Part shown: positions 1 to 5,572 of the stretch, piece after piece
Layout of the letters: each line of letters opens with the position of its first letter
Position numbering within the stretch: position 1 is the first letter of the stretch
Assembly: GCA_021734725.1 (NCBI GenBank)
Contig: JAIPIM010000273.1
Location: 1-5,572 of the forward strand
DNA: 5,572 bases
DNA from: Minisyncoccota bacterium
Lineage (GTDB): Bacteria; Verrucomicrobiota; Lentisphaeria; Oligosphaerales; MVZH01
Reading direction: 5' to 3'
The notes under the pieces: generated by a model
What the model was told of the DNA's origin: nothing
Seen by the model: the letters and a program-made list of their open reading frames with translations, nothing else
Database searches by the model: none
Position numbers and translations under genes: made by a program

Positions 1-312
1 TTCGCCGAGGCGGAGGGAGCGGATTACGTCGGCGTGGGGCCGGTCTATCCCACGGGAACAAAGTCAGATACCGGAGCCGTACTTGGATTGGATGGTCTAC
101 GGCGAGTTGTATCGCATGCCAGCCTGCCGTGTGTTGCCATCGGCGGCATTACCGCGGAAAACGCTGAGGCAGTCACTGCTTGCGGCGTGGCTGGGTGCTG
201 TGTAATCTCGGGTATCCTGGGCCAGTCTGACATTGCGCGTGCGATGCGGACGTTGCGTGACGCCGTCGAAAGAGGCCGACAGCACGCCACAGGAAGACGG
301 TCTGAGCAATAA
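1..312 (+). CDS. thiE: Thiamine-phosphate synthase, C-terminal part (5' end outside window)
   Basis: Joins hydroxymethylpyrimidine diphosphate to thiazole phosphate to make thiamine phosphate in the cytoplasm; this is the joining step of vitamin B1 synthesis. The reading frame is open from base 1, so the gene begins to the left; 103 residues are visible, roughly half of the usual ~210-residue TIM barrel. Visible residues 6-23 carry the family signature GADYVGVGPVYPTGTKSD, which contributes to the diphosphate/HMP site. AIGGI at 46-50 and GCCVISGIL at 65-73 match the two phosphate-binding strand-loop segments at the end of the barrel. The second has Cys-Cys where Val/Ala residues are more usual, which looks like neutral drift. 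A hydrophilic tail (about 90-103) follows the last helix. The GTG at 34 lies inside the barrel and is not the start. A fusion to another thiamine enzyme at the N-terminus cannot be excluded from this fragment. Confidence 0.9.
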   Translation, partial: FAEAEGADYVGVGPVYPTGTKSDTGAVLGLDGLRRVVSHASLPCVAIGGITAENAEAVTACGVAGCCVISGILGQSDIARAMRTLRDAVERGRQHATGRRSEQ

Positions 313-327
313 GGGGTTGAGGCTCTT

Positions 328-360
328 GCAAAACCCCACGCGAGCCATGTGGGGTTTTGC
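328..360 (+). terminator. Perfect 12-bp hairpin downstream of thiE
   Basis: GCAAAACCCCAC (328-339) pairs without mismatch with GTGGGGTTTTGC (349-360) across a 9-base loop, starting 15 bases after the thiE stop. The T-run lies inside the 3' arm, directly after the GGGG core, and an A-run sits in the 5' arm. This is the arrangement of bidirectional intrinsic terminators, in which the core stem is CCCCAC/GTGGGG and TTTT is the U-tract. No further T-run follows, so strength is uncertain. It most likely ends the thiE transcript and insulates the gene at 514. Confidence 0.75.
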
Positions 361-513
361 GCGCGCCTCGATTAAAAACCCCAGGTCCCGCTCGCTGAAG
401 ACTCGCTCCCACTGCCGCCTGAAAGGCAGAACTCAGACAAACGGCGGTCAAATCCAATCGTGCATTGGCGTGTTCTACGCTGGAAATTCTTGTTCGCTGT
501 TTGATATTGTGGT
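361..513. other. Spacer between thiE terminator and glycosyltransferase gene
   Basis: No convincing gene is visible here. It holds a small hairpin (CTGCC 412-416 with GGCAG 425-429, 8-base loop) of unknown meaning. I found no -35/-10 pair with normal spacing and good match upstream of 514, although a promoter for the next gene is expected here. Weak -10-like hexamers (TATTGT 505-510, TGTTAT 515-520) lack good -35 partners. Confidence 0.4.
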
Positions 514-2676
514 GTGTTATCTCCTCTAAAAACATCGATTCGCTGGTATGACATGGTCGGCATGTTTGCCTTGGCCATGCTGTTTCGTGGCCTGTGTTTC
601 ACGGTTATCGGCGATTCGCCGTTGCTGACGCATCCCGTCGTGGACGCGGGGTCCTACGACCAATGGGCACTGCGCATTGCGGCGGGTAATATCCTCGGGC
701 ATGGCCCGGACGACGTGTTCCGGCCACCGCTGTACCCCTATTTTCTCGCCGTCTGCTATCGCCTGTTCGGGCACAACATCGTCGCGGTGCAGTGGATACA
801 CTATGTGTTGGGGGGCCTGTCATGTGTTTTACTCAGCATTCTTACCGGCCGCTTTCTGGGACGCCGGGTAGCAATCGTAACGGGCGTGCTGGCAAGCCTT
901 TACGCGCCCGCTGTCTTTTTCGAAAGCCAGCTGCTGACACCCGCGCTGGCGATTTTTCTCAATCTTCTCGGCACACTCATGCTGGTAGCGTCTATTCGGC
1001 GCGGAACATCGGTCCATTGGGGATGGGCACTCGGCGCGGGCCTGGCATTTGGCCTCTCGGCGGGGGTGCGCCCGGACAGCCTTCTGCCGGTCGGCTTGAT
1101 CGTACTTTGGCTCGTTACGCGATCGCAGGAGATTCCGTGGGCGCCGCGACTGGGGTGGGCGGCGTGCGTTATCGGCGGCATACTGCTGGTGATAACGCCG
1201 ATCACCGTTCGAAATGCAGTGGTGTCGGGTAACTTTGTACCAATTGCGAGTAACGCGGGAATCAATCTGTATGTCGGCAACCGCCACGGGGCTGACGGTC
1301 TTTCGGCGTGTCCCGTTGGCATCCGCTGGGAACAGCTGGTTTCTCAGGTGCCGCAATCGGTGCTGGAGCAACCGGCCGCGGCCTCTCGATGGTGGATGAA
1401 ACAGACCTTGATTGAGGTCGCCGCCCGCCCCGGCGAGTCACTCACGCGCCTGGGCACAAAGGCGGTTGCGTTCCTGAACCAGCGTGAAATCCGCAACAAC
1501 ATCGGCTTCGCATTCATGCAGGAACGGGCCTGGCCCTTGCGCTGGCCGTTCGTCCAATTCTGGATGATCCTGCCGCTCGCGTGCTATGGTTTCTACCGTC
1601 TGTTCGGCAGCGCACGGATGCGGGGGCGCCGAATAGGGGTCCTGTGCCTGCTGTGGACGGTTGGTTACTGGGGAATTGGTATAATTTTCTTTATGACGGC
1701 GCGCTACAGGATGCCGGCAATTCCCTTCTTGCTGATACCCGCTGGATTCAGTGTGATGGCGCTGGCGGAAGCAGTGCGCAAACGGCAGAAACGGACGCTC
1801 CAGATCGCCGCGGTCATTATCGGCGTGGTCGCCACACTCACCTGGCTGCCCTGGCCGGCGCCTGACACAAACGCGGAAGGCGTCCGAGACTATGTTAACC
1901 TCGGTAACGCGTATCAGGCCGGGGGACAACGGGAAGCAGCCGAAGACGCGTACCGCCGGGCACTCGCGTTGGCGGACGACCCGGATGCGCATTACCTGCT
2001 CGGACAACTGCTCTTGAAGGACGGTGACAACGGCACCGCGCGTTCGCATTTCGAAAAAGCGTTAAAAATTGTCCCGGAATCACCCGACGTGCTGCTCGCG
2101 CGGGCACAAGCCCAACTGCGGCTGGGACAGCTCAAAGCGGGATTGGATACGCTTCGCCAACTTGACGACCTCGCAAAATATAAGAACCTGTGGCCGAAAC
2201 GGTCCACCTGGGCGCGCGCCCTCTTCATGTTGTCCGAACTGGAGGAGCCGTTACACCAGCATGAGCTCCGTCAGCGCGCCTGGGCTGTCGATCCACATAC
2301 CATGGCGGAAATAGCCCTCTTGTGGGATAGAGAGCTCGAGCGGGCAACGGACGTGTTTCTGGAAACGTGCGACCGGGAACCGTGGAACTGGTATGCGCAG
2401 GCCAATCTGGGAATGGTTTACTTACAGCAGGGGAAGGCCCACGCCGCACTTCCGCACTTCCGGAAAGCGGTGCGGCTGAATCCCGCGAAAGAAGGCCTCC
2501 AGTTCCAACTGGCGCGGGCATTGGTCGCCGCGGGCGAGGAGGAAGAGGCGGCAAAAATCCTGGCGGATAGTATGGGCAGACTTCCCGACTGCCGCCTGCG
2601 GGATGATGTGGAAACGCTGCTTGATTTTGTGCGAGAAAATAAAATCGCGAGAAAACTTGACACCGAAACCAAATAA
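514..2676 (+). CDS. GT39-family (ArnT/PMT-like) membrane glycosyltransferase with C-terminal TPR domain
   Basis: Predicted inner-membrane GT-C glycosyltransferase that would move a sugar from a polyprenyl-phosphate carrier to an acceptor at the periplasmic face; donor and acceptor are unknown. About 11 hydrophobic segments are visible (roughly 14-33, 89-111, 117-136, 140-161, 168-184, 187-203, 212-231, 345-364, 372-394, 400-418, 428-447). The first loop has the family pattern DAGSYDQWA (44-52), then FRPPLYPYFLA (69-79). D44 is the likely catalytic/metal-binding acid, with E137 in FFESQLL as a candidate second acid. NLYVGN (251-256) and TARYRMPAIP (395-404) are also typical of this bacterial group. 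Residues 455-690 are TPR-like, clearest at 457-523 and 625-690, with a degenerate middle; an odd helix count would place them in the periplasm. An in-frame TGA at 502-504 limits the start to GTG 514, ATG 553 or ATG 562. None has a good Shine-Dalgarno, and ATG 553, just before helix 1, is a serious alternative. Confidence 0.85.
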   Translation: MLSPLKTSIRWYDMVGMFALAMLFRGLCFTVIGDSPLLTHPVVDAGSYDQWALRIAAGNILGHGPDDVFRPPLYPYFLAVCYRLFGHNIVAVQWIHYVLGGLSCVLLSILTGRFLGRRVAIVTGVLASLYAPAVFFESQLLTPALAIFLNLLGTLMLVASIRRGTSVHWGWALGAGLAFGLSAGVRPDSLLPVGLIVLWLVTRSQEIPWAPRLGWAACVIGGILLVITPITVRNAVVSGNFVPIASNAGINLYVGNRHGADGLSACPVGIRWEQLVSQVPQSVLEQPAAASRWWMKQTLIEVAARPGESLTRLGTKAVAFLNQREIRNNIGFAFMQERAWPLRWPFVQFWMILPLACYGFYRLFGSARMRGRRIGVLCLLWTVGYWGIGIIFFMTARYRMPAIPFLLIPAGFSVMALAEAVRKRQKRTLQIAAVIIGVVATLTWLPWPAPDTNAEGVRDYVNLGNAYQAGGQREAAEDAYRRALALADDPDAHYLLGQLLLKDGDNGTARSHFEKALKIVPESPDVLLARAQAQLRLGQLKAGLDTLRQLDDLAKYKNLWPKRSTWARALFMLSELEEPLHQHELRQRAWAVDPHTMAEIALLWDRELERATDVFLETCDREPWNWYAQANLGMVYLQQGKAHAALPHFRKAVRLNPAKEGLQFQLARALVAAGEEEEAAKILADSMGRLPDCRLRDDVETLLDFVRENKIARKLDTETK

Positions 2677-2685
2677 GCATATACT
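2657..2685 (+). promoter_or_regulatory. Near-consensus sigma70-type promoter for the C39-like PEP-CTERM gene
   Basis: TTGACA (2657-2662, perfect -35) is followed after exactly 17 bp by TATACT (2680-2685, five of six matches to the -10 consensus). The -35 lies within the last codons of the glycosyltransferase gene and the -10 just past its stop. A start of transcription near 2691-2693 would give a leader of about 50 bases before ATG 2743. The downstream gene is therefore probably transcribed independently of the gene before it. Confidence 0.7.
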
Positions 2686-2726
2686 GATAATTCAACTCAC
2701 TATCGTGCCTGCGGGGGGCCGATCGT

Positions 2727-2735
2727 AGGAAAGGA
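2727..2735 (+). promoter_or_regulatory. Shine-Dalgarno site for the gene at 2743
   Basis: AGGA (2727-2730) runs directly into AAGGA (2731-2735), which leaves 7 bases before ATG 2743. This is good spacing and strongly supports that start. The purine tract is bracketed by a 5-bp inverted repeat, GATCG (2721-2725) and CGATC (2738-2742), which would place it in a 12-base hairpin loop. Confidence 0.75.
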
Positions 2736-2742
2736 ACCGATC

Positions 2743-4092
2743 ATGCGTAGGTATGTTGTTTCGCTTGCGTTAGGTGTTGCCTGTCTCGTTGGCCTTCAAA
2801 TCAGAGCATCCGATTTTTCCGACATCGTCGAGACCATCCAGCTTGCCACCGGTGAAACCCTGGTTGCCCATCAGGCGGGTGCCACTGATCTGCCGAATAT
2901 CGCCGACTATAGTTGGTGGTACGGCTGCTCCCCGACGTCCGTCGGCATGGCTATGGGGTTTTACGACCGCAACGGTTACAACGGCATGAATTACGGGCGC
3001 CTCATACCGGGCGGTCAGGCGGAAGCAACCGGTCACGGAGGCATCAGCACTGCCCCTCTGGCGGAAGCGTCGATTGCCAGCAGCGGTCATATTGCCGATT
3101 TCTGGACTGGTTACGGACATTCGGGAGACGATCCGCTGGCCAGTGGGCGAACCATTCCGGCGGACTTCAACAGTTTGGCCGATTTCATGGGAACGAGCCA
3201 AGATTCGCAAAGCAATAGCGACGGCTCGACCACGTTCTATTATTACACCAACGGTGCTCCGACGACCGCGCAAAACCTGTTCAATGGGGGAGTGGCCGAC
3301 AAGAGTGGATTGTACGGAATTTACGAATACCTGGGCTATCGCGGCTACACTCCGGACGCTAACAACCTTTATAACCAGTACATCGCGGAACTAGGTCTTA
3401 CCTACGGCTTTACCTGGGAACAATACAAGGCGGAGATCGACGCGGGACGGCCGGTTCTCATTCACGTTGAAGGTCATACAATGTGCGGCATCGGCTACAA
3501 CGATGCCACGAACCAGGTCCGCCTTCTGGATACTTGGTCTGGCGGGCCGCACGCCATGACATGGGGCGGGAGCTACAGCTACAGTGAACTGCCACATTTA
3601 GGAGTAAGCGTGTTCACCCTGCCCGACGGCGATCTGGACGCGGTCACGGGCGGCAGTGTACACATCGAACGATACGACGACGGGTTCGGTGGTGTTACAA
3701 CTGGACTGGGCGACGCCACGCCGCTGGATATCCTGTGGTCGCTGGACGAATCCAGCTGGACCGACGGCGGTGACGGGTGGCTTTCACTGATGCTGTACTA
3801 CGATGACGCCGATCTCATTGCCGGCGGCATCGACGACGAGTCCACATTGCAGGCTTTCTGGTGGGACACGAACTCAAGCCAGTGGCTGGCGGCGGCTTCC
3901 GGAATCTTCTACTCCGGTTCCCCACAGGGGGGGCTCGGGGATTACGGCGTTAACCTCGCGGACAACTATGCCTGGGTTAACATCGACCATGCCTCCGACT
4001 GGATCCTCGCCAGTGTCACGGGTATCATCCCCGAACCGTCCACGCTCGTGCTCGCCCTGATCGGCGCACTCGCCTTCCTGCGACGGCGATAA
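2743..4092 (+). CDS. Exported C39-like (papain-fold) putative cysteine peptidase with PEP-CTERM anchor
   Basis: A 449-residue secreted protein. Residues 1-22 form a signal peptide (MRRY, a hydrophobic core, probable cleavage near IRA-SD). Residues ~50-290 look like a C39-like peptidase domain: the nucleophile candidate is C62 in YGCSPTSVGMAMGFYDRNGY, the histidine is H245 in GHTMCGIGY, and D263 in RLLDTW is the third member. The preceding stretch (IADYSWWYG) lacks the Gln about six residues before Cys that forms the oxyanion hole in classic C39 enzymes, so activity is unproven. Residues ~295-425 form a separate acidic, Trp/Tyr-rich module, probably a beta-sandwich, of unknown role. The C-terminus has Pro-Glu-Pro (430-432), a hydrophobic segment and RRR, the complete exosortase recognition tail. 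The start is fixed by a good Shine-Dalgarno and the signal peptide. The protein is probably processed by an exosortase encoded elsewhere; its substrate is unknown. Confidence 0.85.
   Translation: MRRYVVSLALGVACLVGLQIRASDFSDIVETIQLATGETLVAHQAGATDLPNIADYSWWYGCSPTSVGMAMGFYDRNGYNGMNYGRLIPGGQAEATGHGGISTAPLAEASIASSGHIADFWTGYGHSGDDPLASGRTIPADFNSLADFMGTSQDSQSNSDGSTTFYYYTNGAPTTAQNLFNGGVADKSGLYGIYEYLGYRGYTPDANNLYNQYIAELGLTYGFTWEQYKAEIDAGRPVLIHVEGHTMCGIGYNDATNQVRLLDTWSGGPHAMTWGGSYSYSELPHLGVSVFTLPDGDLDAVTGGSVHIERYDDGFGGVTTGLGDATPLDILWSLDESSWTDGGDGWLSLMLYYDDADLIAGGIDDESTLQAFWWDTNSSQWLAAASGIFYSGSPQGGLGDYGVNLADNYAWVNIDHASDWILASVTGIIPEPSTLVLALIGALAFLRRR
4030..4089 (+). other. PEP-CTERM sorting signal (within the C39-like protein)
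   Basis: These codons specify residues 430-449: PEPST, a hydrophobic helix rich in Leu/Ala/Gly, then three arginines at the extreme C-terminus. The tripartite order and terminal position are those of the PEP-CTERM signal cut by exosortase in the cytoplasmic membrane. The genome should therefore encode an exosortase and probably many other PEP-CTERM proteins; none is visible in this window. Confidence 0.9.
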
Positions 4093-4127
4093 CCGATTCC
4101 GCAGACCTTCCGGCACTGACTCTCCCG

Positions 4128-4170
4128 CGCTGGGCTCCCCAGCGTGAATTAGGAAGCGCCAAATTCACGC
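4128..4170 (+). terminator. Two overlapping hairpins after the PEP-CTERM gene; possible terminator
   Basis: CGCTGGG (4128-4134) pairs with CCCAGCG (4138-4144) over a 3-base loop. GCGTGAATT (4142-4150) pairs with AATTCACGC (4162-4170) over an 11-base loop. They share bases 4142-4144, so the full stems cannot form together. They begin 35 bases after the stop codon, a sensible place for transcript ends. Neither is followed by a T-run on either strand, so they may stabilise a 3' end rather than act as classical intrinsic terminators. Confidence 0.4.
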
Positions 4171-4198
4171 AGCCGAAGTCAACAGCCTCCTAGTATGG

Positions 4199-4220
4199 AA
4201 AAATGGCCGACTGGCGTCGG
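4199..4220 (-). terminator. Candidate intrinsic terminator for secDF (minus strand)
   Basis: Read on the minus strand, CCGAC (4220-4216) and GTCGG (4211-4207) form a 5-bp stem with a 4-base loop. After three bases (CCA) comes a run of five T (4203-4199, continuing from T at 4203). The order of hairpin then T-run suits a transcript coming from secDF. The stem is short and lies more than 200 bases past the secDF stop, so the call is tentative. Confidence 0.35.
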
Positions 4221-4269
4221 ATGTTTCTGGGCTGTTTTTGGTATTATCATTTAAGAGCTTACTATTAAC

Positions 4270-4316
4270 AGCATGGGTTCTCGGTTCATCACTATAGACA
4301 GACAGTCTCCCATGCT
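4270..4316. repeat. 8-bp inverted repeat with nested small hairpin
   Basis: AGCATGGG (4270-4277) is exactly complementary to CCCATGCT (4309-4316), with 31 bases between. Directly inside the right arm, AGAC (4296-4299) can pair with GTCT (4305-4308), which stacks a second small stem on the first. It could be a structured transcript end, a protein-binding site or chance. No gene reads through it. Confidence 0.4.
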
Positions 4317-4442
4317 TATGCCGCCCGATCTTCGGGATTGGCGCCCGGAGAATCATATCGCGCGCCATTCCATTTGCGGGAAAGACAAAGATCGTCATCG
4401 GGATGAAGGGAGACCGTTCGCCACGTAATCTGGTGGGTGCCG

Positions 4443-5572
4443 TTATTCCGCGCCGCGCACGGGTTTATGCCAGGTGGCGATGGTGGCGCTGGCCACGAAG
4501 ATGGAGGAGTAGGTACCCACGACAATGCCGAGAAGCATGACCAGGGCGAAGTCGTTGATTGCACCGCCGCCGAACAGGAAGAGGATGATGACCACCAGGA
4601 GGGTGGTTAACGACGTCAGCAAAGTCCGGGACAACGTCTGGTTGATGCTCAGGTTGATGATATCCCGATAGGACTTGTTCTTGAGCAACCCAAGGTCTTC
4701 CCGGATGCGGTCGAAAAGAACGATTGTATCGTTCAGAGAATATCCCATTATGGTGAGGAGCGCGGCGACCACCGGCAGGGAAAGTTGCCGGCCAAGCAAC
4801 AGATAGACACCCGCCGCGATGATCACGTCGTGGACCAGAGCAAGCACGGATGCGACGCCATAGGCGAATTCGAAACGGAATGAGATGTATATAATGATGG
4901 CGATCACGGCCAGAACAATCGCCCAAACGGCTTTCTCCCGGAATCGTTCGCCGATCACGCTGCCGACACTGGTCGTCTGCGCATGCTCGAAGGTCGCATC
5001 CTCAAACGCATCATCGAGGGATGCTGTCAGTTTGTCAAGATCCAGCGCGGCTTCGTCCGTAGACTGTTCCGGCAACACCACTTCCAGCAGCTTGCTTTGG
5101 CCGGCCGCGGAGTATTTATAGCCTACTCGAGCACTGGTATAGCCCATACCTCCTACAACGTCCCGCACGTCCCGCACGGAGGGAGGGGATTCACCCGTAA
5201 CGCGGAACGCGACAGCCGTACCGCCTGCAAAGTCAATGCTCATGGCATCATGGCCTCGCACCAGCGCACATACTAGAGACACAACAATAAGCAGGCCCGA
5301 CGCCGCGAACGCCACATTCTTTACTTTGAGAAAATCGAAGGTGGGATTTTTAACAATCGATGCCATCGACAGATTCTTGATCCACCCCATGGAAACCAGC
5401 AGATCGAAAATGGCACGGCTCATAAACAAGGCCGTAAACATGCTGGCCACGATACCGATACTCAGGGTAACGGCGAACCCGCGGATCGGACCGGTCCCGA
5501 CACGATAGAGTATCAGGGCGGTAATCAGCGTGGTTAAGTTGGCGTCCAAGATGGTGACAAATGCGCGGCGAT
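4443..5572 (-). CDS. secDF: SecDF preprotein translocase subunit fusion, C-terminal part (5' end outside window)
   Basis: Membrane component that uses the proton gradient to help pull Sec-exported proteins through SecYEG. The frame stays open to the window edge with 375 residues visible; the TTG at 5549 is internal. Visible residues 1-52 are the end of SecD: AFVTILDANLTTL, then GTGPIRGFAVTLSIGI and a membrane helix ending at SR. The same frame continues without a stop into a full SecF region. That region has FDFLKVKN (78-85), a helix, SIDFAGGTAVAFRV (111-124), a periplasmic domain (~125-205) and a helical bundle with GYSLNDTIVLFDRIRE (276-291) and SINQTLSRTLLTSLTTLL (308-325). This shows a SecD-SecF fusion instead of two genes. 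The stop (TAA, complement of 4443-4445) leads into the convergent gap. A tandem duplication of Val-Arg-Asp lies in the periplasmic part of SecF. Confidence 0.93.
   Translation of the reverse strand, partial: RRAFVTILDANLTTLITALILYRVGTGPIRGFAVTLSIGIVASMFTALFMSRAIFDLLVSMGWIKNLSMASIVKNPTFDFLKVKNVAFAASGLLIVVSLVCALVRGHDAMSIDFAGGTAVAFRVTGESPPSVRDVRDVVGGMGYTSARVGYKYSAAGQSKLLEVVLPEQSTDEAALDLDKLTASLDDAFEDATFEHAQTTSVGSVIGERFREKAVWAIVLAVIAIIIYISFRFEFAYGVASVLALVHDVIIAAGVYLLLGRQLSLPVVAALLTIMGYSLNDTIVLFDRIREDLGLLKNKSYRDIINLSINQTLSRTLLTSLTTLLVVIILFLFGGGAINDFALVMLLGIVVGTYSSIFVASATIATWHKPVRGAE
5160..5177 (-). repeat. 9-bp perfect tandem duplication inside secDF
   Basis: The nine bases GTCCCGCAC occur twice in direct succession. 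In the minus-strand frame they encode Val-Arg-Asp twice, so the reading frame is kept. It sits in the SecF periplasmic domain just after SPPS, a region that tolerates length change. Slippage is the simplest origin. Confidence 0.6.

Larger units (their letters stand above)
4093..4442. other. Convergent intergenic region with hairpins and an AT-rich patch
   Basis: A 350-bp gap between genes transcribed towards each other, with no convincing coding sequence. From left to right it contains two overlapping hairpins (4128-4144 and 4142-4170), a small hairpin beside an A-run (4199-4220), an AT-rich stretch (4221-4270, 15 of 50 bases G or C by count), and an 8-bp inverted repeat with a 31-base loop (4270-4316). 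A 5-bp hairpin follows (CCCGA 4324-4328 with TCGGG 4332-4336). Transcription of both flanking genes should end here. A small RNA is possible but nothing shows one directly. Confidence 0.5.

Noticed and set aside
313..513. Possible tRNA, riboswitch or other RNA gene beside thiE
   Set aside because: No cloverleaf or conserved thiamine-riboswitch pieces are visible. A TPP riboswitch would lie upstream of a thiamine gene, not after its stop; only the terminator hairpin and a 5-bp stem are present.
233..529. 98-codon plus-strand frame overlapping the thiE end and the spacer
   Set aside because: It begins inside thiE in another frame, passes through the terminator hairpin and overlaps the next gene's start. 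The product shows no domain and has no ribosome site.
519..532. Pyrimidine-rich ATCTCCTCTAAA resembling the 3' end of 16S rRNA, or a Shine-Dalgarno on the minus strand
   Set aside because: The match is short. On the minus strand no start codon with a sensible frame follows the AGAGGAG, and on the plus strand it lies within the coding or leader part of the glycosyltransferase gene.
1438..2049. Long minus-strand frame of about 200 codons inside the glycosyltransferase gene
   Set aside because: It lies antisense to clearly conserved membrane and TPR coding sequence. Its product is rich in Arg/Pro/His, as expected of a shadow frame in GC-rich DNA.
4165..4398. 77-codon open frame on the minus strand in the convergent gap
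   Set aside because: No Shine-Dalgarno lies before its ATG, the composition is unremarkable, no domain is recognisable, and it runs across the inverted repeat at 4270-4316.

Overview
The window holds four protein-coding genes: two incomplete ones at the edges and two complete ones in the middle. It looks like chromosomal DNA from a GC-rich, Gram-negative-type, diderm environmental bacterium. Three features point that way: a PEP-CTERM sorting tail (the exosortase system of diderms), a SecD-SecF fusion read as one polypeptide, and a GT-C glycosyltransferase fused to a C-terminal TPR domain. Together they fit the PVC superphylum (planctomycete, verrucomicrobial, lentisphaeral or kiritimatiellal lineages) or neighbours such as Hydrogenedentota. 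This placement is an inference from protein types; the sequence gives no decisive taxonomic marker.

Layout. Positions 1-312 (+) carry the C-terminal half of thiamine-phosphate synthase (thiE), followed at once by a perfect 12-bp hairpin (328-360) that probably ends that transcript. Positions 514-2676 (+) encode a 720-residue membrane protein: an ArnT/PMT-like GT39 glycosyltransferase with about 11 membrane helices and a 260-residue TPR tail. A near-consensus sigma70-type promoter (TTGACA, 17-bp spacer, TATACT, 2657-2685) straddles its stop codon. It points at the next gene (2743-4092, +), an exported C39-like (papain-fold) cysteine-peptidase-type protein with a signal peptide, a candidate Cys/His/Asp triad, an acidic aromatic-rich C-terminal module and a PEP-CTERM anchor. 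A convergent 350-bp gap (4093-4442) contains several hairpins and an AT-rich patch. Positions 4443-5572 (-) carry the 3' part of secDF, which runs off the right edge.

How the genes relate. This is not a tight operon. thiE and the glycosyltransferase are separated by a probable terminator, the peptidase-like gene has its own promoter, and secDF is transcribed towards them. Three of the four products concern the cell envelope: SecDF helps Sec-dependent export, the C39-like protein is a Sec and exosortase client, and the glycosyltransferase would act at the outer face of the inner membrane. A functional link between the glycosyltransferase and the PEP-CTERM protein is possible but is supported only by adjacency. 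I see no mobile element, CRISPR array, tRNA or rRNA. The most unusual element is the C39-like PEP-CTERM protein, whose active-site surroundings differ from textbook C39 peptidases. I found no clear evidence of a wholly new multi-gene system.
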